38,252 nt of DNA, taken from JBBSEZ01 sp038239195. Lineage in GTDB: Bacteria; Planctomycetota; Planctomycetia; Gemmatales; Gemmataceae. Within the stretch, counting starts at the first letter, position 1. Each line of letters opens with the position of its first letter. The notes beneath the pieces are model-generated. The model was given only the letters and a program-made list of their open reading frames with translations, was not told where the DNA came from and did not search any database. The stretch covers positions 1 to 38,252 of the forward strand of contig JBBSEZ010000030.1 in the NCBI GenBank assembly GCA_038239195.1, written 5' to 3'. Made by a program: the position numbers and the translations under genes. Below are positions 33,627-38,252 of the stretch, piece by piece.

Positions 33627-36600
33627 CTGCCGACACAGTTCCCGCAGCGCCGTGCACCACCGCGTCGCCGTTGCGGGGAACGGCCTGCCCGTTGGCCGCA
33701 CCGTTCGTCGCCGGCGCCGGGTGTTCCGGCGGAGGGTGAGTCGCCGGCGCCGCGGGCAGTGGGAAGGGGCGTCGAGCCTTCCCCAGAAGCAGCGGCATCC
33801 ACCAGGGCAAGCCCAGCGTCGCAATGCCGACGAGGAAGAGCAGCACCTGCCCCAGCAAGTGCATCCGCGCCGACGAGAAGAGCGGCACCTCGATGAGCCC
33901 CTCGATCACGTAGAAGAACACGGGGGTGAGGAAGATGCCGAACAGCGTCACCCCCAGCATCCCGCTGAACACCGCCACGCCGAGAACGCGGCGCATCTCC
34001 GCCCCGGCCCCGTGCCCCAGGATCAGCGGGACGACGCCGAGGATGAAGGCGAACGACGTCATCAAGATTGGCCGCAACCGCAGCTTGCACGCCTCCAGCG
34101 TTGCCTCGCGCCTCGGCAGCCCGCCCTCCTCGCGCAGGTGCTTGGCAAACTCGACAATGAGGATCGCGTTCTTGCTCGCCAGGCCGACCAGCACCACGAA
34201 GCCGATTTGCGTGAAGATGTTGACGTCGCCCTTCGTGACCGCCACGCCCGTCAGCGAGCCGAGGATGCACATGGGCACGACGAGGATGACGGCCAGGGGC
34301 AGGGCCCAGCTCTCGTACTGCGCCGCCAGCACCAGGAACACGAACACCACCGCAAGGGGAAAGATCAGGCTATTCCAGACGTTCTTGGCGGCGTCGATCT
34401 GCATGTAGTTGATCTCGGTCCACTCGAACGCCATCCCCGGCGAGAGCGTCTCGGCGCACAGGCCCTCCATCTCCTCGATGCCCTGCCCGGTCGATACGCC
34501 CGGCTTGGTGGTGCCGAGGATCGCGGCGGCGTGGTACATGTTGTAGCGCCCGATGTTGATCGGCCCGCCGATCTCGCGCACGCTCACCAGGGCCCCCAGC
34601 GGCACCATGTCGCCGTCGGCGTTGCGCACCTTGAGCAGCTTGATCCGGTCGGGATTGGAGCGGAACTCCCCGCGCGCCTGGACGACCACCTGCCAGGTCC
34701 GGCCAAACCGATTGAAATCGTTGACGTAGAGCGATCCCAGATAGAGCTGGAGCGTGTTGAAGACCTCCTTGGGGCTCACGCCCATCGCCTCGCACTGTTC
34801 GCGGTCGAGATCGACAAATAGCTGGGGGGTGTTGGCCCGGAAGATGCAGAACAGCTTCTCGACCTTGTCGCTCTTCTTCGATCGGTCGATCAGTCGTTGG
34901 ATCTGCTTCTCCAGCTCGACGATCCCGAGGTCGCCGCGGTCCTCGATGATGATCTTGAACCCGCTGGCCGAGCCGAGCCCGGACACCGGGGGGGGCGTGA
35001 AGATCGCCACCTGGGCCTCGGGGACCTCCCGTTCGAGCCGGTCGCGTACGCGCGCCGTGATGGCGTCGCTGGACAGCGATGGATCGCGGCGATTCTCGAA
35101 GGAGTCGTAGGTGATGAAGAACTGGCCGAAGTTGGAGCCGTTGGCGTTGAGGGTGAACGACTGGCCGGCGATCCCCGTCACGTGGACGACGCCGTCCATC
35201 GAGCCCACGATCCCCCCGATGCGATCGACGACCTTCTGGGTCCGTTCCAGCGAGGCGGCGTCGGGCAACTGCACCGCGATGTAAAAGCGGCCCTGGTCCT
35301 GGTTGGGGATGTATCCGGTCGGCAGGCTGCTGTACGTCCACCCGGTCAGCGCCAACAGCCCGCCATAGATCACCATCACCACGGCGCTGCCCCGCAGGGC
35401 CAGCCCGACCAGGCGCACGTAGCCGCCCGTCACCCGAGCAAACCCCCAGTTGAAGAGCCGAAAGAACCAGCCCAGGAGCAGGTCGAGCAGTCGCCCGGCC
35501 AGGTCCTTCTTTGCCCCGCGCGGTTGCAGAAGAATGGCCGCCAGCGCCGGGCTGAGCGTCAGCGAGTTGAAGGCGGAGATGACGGTCGAGACGGCGATGG
35601 TCAGGGCGAACTGGCGGAAGAACTGCCCCGTGATCCCCGTGATGAACGCGCACGGGACGAACACCGCCGAGAGCACCAGGGCCACGGCGACGACGGGCCC
35701 GGACACCTGGTCCATCGCCTTGTGAGCGGCGGCGTGGGGGGACATGCCGTGCTCGATGTGGTGCTCGACGGCCTCGACGACGACGATGGCGTCATCGACC
35801 ACGATGCCGATCGCCAGCACCAGCCCAAAGAGCGTGAGGTTATTCAGGCTGAAGCCGATGACGGCCATGACGGCGAAAGTGCCGACGATGGCCACGGGCA
35901 CCGCCACGAGCGGGATGACCGCCGAGCGCCAGTTCTGGAGGAAGACCAGCACCACGACGGCCACGAGGACGATCGCCTCGATCAGCGTCCGAATGACCTC
36001 GTTGATCGACTCCTGGATGAACGGCGTCATGTCGAGGGAGACCCAGTAATCGACGTCTTGGGGGAAGCTCTTCTTCAACTGATCCATCCGGATGCGGACG
36101 CGCTTGGCGACGGCGATGGCGTTGGCGTCGGGCAGCGCGAAGATGGCAAGGCTGCCGTTGGGCCGACCATTGACCCTGCTGGAGGAATCCAGGTTGCGCG
36201 CTCCCAGTTCGGCGTGGCCGACGTCCTTGAAGCGGATCGCACGGCCGGCGCTGTCGGTCCGCAGGACGATCTCCTCGAATTGCGCTGCGTTCGTCAGCCT
36301 CCCGAGGGTCGTGATGGTGAACTCGAATTGCGTGCCGGAAGCGCTGGGCGGCTGGCCGAAATGGCCGGCGGCGACCTGCATGTTTTGCTCGCGGAGGGCG
36401 CTGGCCACGTCGGTGGCGGTCATGTTCATGCCCGCCAGGCGCTCGGGATCGACCCAGAGGCGCATGCAGTAGTCCTGCTGGCCAAACTGCTGACAGTCCC
36501 CGACGCCCTCCACGCGCGCGATTTCGTCCTTGATCTTGATGGTGACGAAGTTGCTGAGGTAGAGCTGGTCGTAGCGCCCGTTGGGCGAGTAGACGGCGAT

Positions 36601-37020
36601 GACTTGTAAAATGTCGGGATTGCGCTTGCGCGTGGTGACGCCGGCCTGCTTGACCACGTCGGGCAGTAGCGGCAGGGCCAGGTTGATGCGGTTCTGCACC
36701 AGCACCTGGGCGAAGTTCAGGTTGACGCCCGGCTTGAACGTCGCGGTCAGCGTATAGGAGCCGTCGTTGTTGGACTGCGACACCATGTACATCATGCCTT
36801 CGACGCCGTTGACCTGCTGCTCGATCGGCGCGGCGATGGTGTCGGCCACCACCCGGGCATCGGCGCCGGGGTAGTTACACGAGACCATGATGCTCGGGGG
36901 CGTGATCGGGGGGTACTGCGCGATCGGCAGGTTGAACGCGGCCACCGCCCCGGCCAGGGTGACGACGATCGACAGCACCGAGGCGAAGATCGGTCGCTCG
37001 ATGAAGAAGTGTGAGAACAT
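33607..37020 (-). CDS. RND efflux permease (HAE1/AcrB type), first in operon
   Basis: This 1137-residue protein starts MFSHFFIERPIFASVLSIVV and has NYPGADARVVADTI and VNGVEGMMYMVS. The Asp pair is in IGIVVDDAIVVVEAVEHH and the relay Lys in GLASKNAILIVEF, so the proton relay is intact. A C-terminal extension of ~90 residues holds one more hydrophobic segment (LLGQVLLFLVGIATLGLPWW) and a Pro/Ala-rich tail ending in repeat-encoded residues. It is a paralogue of the next pump gene, and two stretches are nearly identical at the nucleotide level. Two RND genes after one fusion protein recall MdtB-MdtC-type hetero-trimers. Confidence 0.94.
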   Translation of the reverse strand: MFSHFFIERPIFASVLSIVVTLAGAVAAFNLPIAQYPPITPPSIMVSCNYPGADARVVADTIAAPIEQQVNGVEGMMYMVSQSNNDGSYTLTATFKPGVNLNFAQVLVQNRINLALPLLPDVVKQAGVTTRKRNPDILQVIAVYSPNGRYDQLYLSNFVTIKIKDEIARVEGVGDCQQFGQQDYCMRLWVDPERLAGMNMTATDVASALREQNMQVAAGHFGQPPSASGTQFEFTITTLGRLTNAAQFEEIVLRTDSAGRAIRFKDVGHAELGARNLDSSSRVNGRPNGSLAIFALPDANAIAVAKRVRIRMDQLKKSFPQDVDYWVSLDMTPFIQESINEVIRTLIEAIVLVAVVVLVFLQNWRSAVIPLVAVPVAIVGTFAVMAVIGFSLNNLTLFGLVLAIGIVVDDAIVVVEAVEHHIEHGMSPHAAAHKAMDQVSGPVVAVALVLSAVFVPCAFITGITGQFFRQFALTIAVSTVISAFNSLTLSPALAAILLQPRGAKKDLAGRLLDLLLGWFFRLFNWGFARVTGGYVRLVGLALRGSAVVMVIYGGLLALTGWTYSSLPTGYIPNQDQGRFYIAVQLPDAASLERTQKVVDRIGGIVGSMDGVVHVTGIAGQSFTLNANGSNFGQFFITYDSFENRRDPSLSSDAITARVRDRLEREVPEAQVAIFTPPPVSGLGSASGFKIIIEDRGDLGIVELEKQIQRLIDRSKKSDKVEKLFCIFRANTPQLFVDLDREQCEAMGVSPKEVFNTLQLYLGSLYVNDFNRFGRTWQVVVQARGEFRSNPDRIKLLKVRNADGDMVPLGALVSVREIGGPINIGRYNMYHAAAILGTTKPGVSTGQGIEEMEGLCAETLSPGMAFEWTEINYMQIDAAKNVWNSLIFPLAVVFVFLVLAAQYESWALPLAVILVVPMCILGSLTGVAVTKGDVNIFTQIGFVVLVGLASKNAILIVEFAKHLREEGGLPRREATLEACKLRLRPILMTSFAFILGVVPLILGHGAGAEMRRVLGVAVFSGMLGVTLFGIFLTPVFFYVIEGLIEVPLFSSARMHLLGQVLLFLVGIATLGLPWWMPLLLGKARRPFPLPAAPATHPPPEHPAPATNGAANGQAVPRNGDAVVHGAAGTVSADDKVTR

Positions 37021-37138
37021 GCCTGCCCCGGTCGGAAGATGACAGGGTGACAAGGTGAGAGGGCGGCAAGGTGAAGGGAGGGCGACATGCGCCAAGTCCT
37101 GTCCCCTTGTCACCCCCTCGCCCTGCCACCCCTAGAAG
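37021..37138. repeat. GTGACA-rich inverted repeat between fusion-protein and RND genes
   Basis: The gap is filled by units like GACAGGGTGACAAGGTGAG (37041-37059) and their complements (CCTTGTCACCCCCTCGCCCT, 37105-37124). This is the same family as the repeat at 33531-33625. It could form a long-range stem in the operon mRNA. Confidence 0.75.
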
Positions 37139-38252
37139 TCACCGAAGTTTCAACAGCCTCCCCAGCGGGAAGTCGGGCGGCTTCGGCGGCGGCTCCGTCT
37201 TCACCTCGACGGTGTCCCCGGCCCGGGCTCGCTGCATGCCCTCGACGATCACCCGCTCGCCACCTTTGAGGCCTTTCTTGATGACGCGCAGCCCCTCGAC
37301 CGCCTGCCCGAGCTCGACGGGGCGATAGGCCACCTTGTTGTCCTTCTCGACGACCGAAACGTACTTTCGCCCCAGGTCGCTCTGGAGGGCGGCGTCCTTG
37401 ACGAGAAGCGGTTTGTAGGGGCTGCCGCTCGGCAGGCGGATGCGGACGAACAGGCCCGCCTTGAGAGCGCCCCCGGCATTCGGAAAGACGCCGCGCATGC
37501 GGATCGTCCCGGTATTTCCACTGAGCCGGTTGTCCACGAAGTCCACGTGACCGGGCCGCTTGAAGTCCTCCTCGTTGGCCAGGCGCATCAGCACCGGCAG
37601 CTTCAAGTCCGCGACCCGGGCACCGGAGGACGCCAGGGCCTTCTCGCCCACGAGGTTCAGATAGGTCCGCTCGTCCACGTCGAAGTAGGCGTAGATCGAC
37701 TCGTCCGCCACCAGGGTGGTCAGGAGGGTGTCGTCCGCCTTGACGAGGTTGCCCGGATCGACGTTGCGCCGGCTGATGCGACCGCGGAGGGGGGCCTTCA
37801 CCTTCGTGTAGTCCAGGAAGAGCGCGGCCCGGTCGCGGGCAGCCTCCATCGACTCGACCGTTACCTCGGACTTCACCCGGCTGGCGATGATCTGGTCGAA
37901 TTCCTCCTTGCCGATGGTTCGCGTGTTGATCAGCCGGCGGGCTCGCGTGGAGTTGAGCTCCTGGAGGCTGCGGTCCGCGAGCGCCAGTTTGAGGTTGGCT
38001 TCCGCCTGGGCCAGGTCGGTCTTGTATGGGCGAGGGTCGATCAGGAACAACACCTTCCCTTCGGGGACGAGTTCGCCTTCCGTGAAGTAGGCCTCGTTCA
38101 CGTACCCGGTCACGCGGGCGCGGACCTCGACGGTGCGGAACGCGTCGAGGCGGCCGGTGAAGTCCTGATAGTCCATCACCTCGCCGACGATCGGCGTGGT
38201 GACGACGACCTCGACCGTCTTGGCCGGCTTCGGGGACGGGGCGGAGCAGCCG
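37139..38252 (-). CDS. RND periplasmic adaptor (membrane fusion protein), 5' end cut
   Basis: About 370 codons are visible. The gene runs off the window edge at its 5' end. The first visible residues read GCSAPSPKPAKTVEVVV, so the edge falls at a lipobox and the protein is a lipoprotein adaptor of AcrA/MexA type. A lipoyl-like half (TGRLDAFRTVEVRARVTGYV, GELVPEGKVLFLIDPR), a helical hairpin (~60-120), the second lipoyl half (TKVKAPLRGRISRRNVDPGN), then beta-barrel and membrane-proximal domains follow. It bridges the RND pumps to an outer-membrane channel. No TolC-like gene is in the window; it may lie upstream or elsewhere. Confidence 0.92.
   Translation of the reverse strand, partial: GCSAPSPKPAKTVEVVVTTPIVGEVMDYQDFTGRLDAFRTVEVRARVTGYVNEAYFTEGELVPEGKVLFLIDPRPYKTDLAQAEANLKLALADRSLQELNSTRARRLINTRTIGKEEFDQIIASRVKSEVTVESMEAARDRAALFLDYTKVKAPLRGRISRRNVDPGNLVKADDTLLTTLVADESIYAYFDVDERTYLNLVGEKALASSGARVADLKLPVLMRLANEEDFKRPGHVDFVDNRLSGNTGTIRMRGVFPNAGGALKAGLFVRIRLPSGSPYKPLLVKDAALQSDLGRKYVSVVEKDNKVAYRPVELGQAVEGLRVIKKGLKGGERVIVEGMQRARAGDTVEVKTEPPPKPPDFPLGRLLKLR

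Noticed and set aside
32229..36609. His/Asp/Arg-rich plus-strand frames opposite both RND pumps
   Set aside because: These frames are reverse-complement readings of conserved RND sequence. The repetitive HDD/DRQH composition is an artefact of codon bias.

Overview
The window is very GC-rich, densely coded and bacterial. It most resembles a planctomycete of the Gemmata group. The clues are a short N-terminal repeat-companion domain (TIGR02996 type) on a formylglycine-enzyme-like protein, a PEP-CTERM surface protein, many secreted repeat proteins (WD40, LRR, HEAT), multi-gene MoxR/VWA and GTPase modules, and intergenic gaps packed with short palindromes. This is inference from family content. 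No rRNA, tRNA or CRISPR array was seen.

Region A (184-11655, + strand) is one long probable operon and the most unusual part. Two tandem paralogues each fuse an N-terminal BRCT-like domain, two pentapeptide-repeat arrays and a remodelled C-terminal SWIM-type zinc site. They are followed by a small helical protein and a 363-residue protein, neither recognised, then a MoxR-type AAA+ ATPase, a DUF5682 protein and a VWA protein. Most junctions are 4-base overlaps or very short gaps. A MoxR, DUF5682 and VWA set beside a SWIM protein is a recurrent but functionally undefined bacterial module. The BRCT-pentapeptide-SWIM form appears to be a new variant of its DNA-facing or sensor part.

Region B (11732-18537) holds envelope and housekeeping genes. 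There is a small lipoprotein, then a minus-strand cluster (PEP-CTERM protein, three cyclophilins addressed to lipoprotein, secreted and cytosolic locations, a secreted WD40 protein), then secreted LRR and HEAT-repeat proteins on the plus strand.

Region C (18622-22976, - strand) is a second multi-gene NTPase cassette. It contains a membrane-anchored GTPase with a C2-like C-terminus, a GAP1-N-like membrane protein and a Nudix-like protein translationally coupled to it. A repeat element with long inverted arms sits inside this operon.

Region D (23269-29760) is accessory. It has an alpha/beta-hydrolase whose nucleophile serine is alanine, a TIGR02996-SUMF1 fusion, secreted and lipoprotein hypotheticals, a gene probably frameshifted at a G8 run, a DUF1883 plus membrane-protein pair, and an MqsR/MqsA-like toxin-antitoxin pair.

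Region E (30069 to the window end, - strand) is an RND efflux operon. It has a lipoprotein membrane-fusion protein cut by the window edge and two RND permeases that share nucleotide tracts suggesting gene conversion. Both gaps of this operon are filled by a GTGACA-rich repeat.
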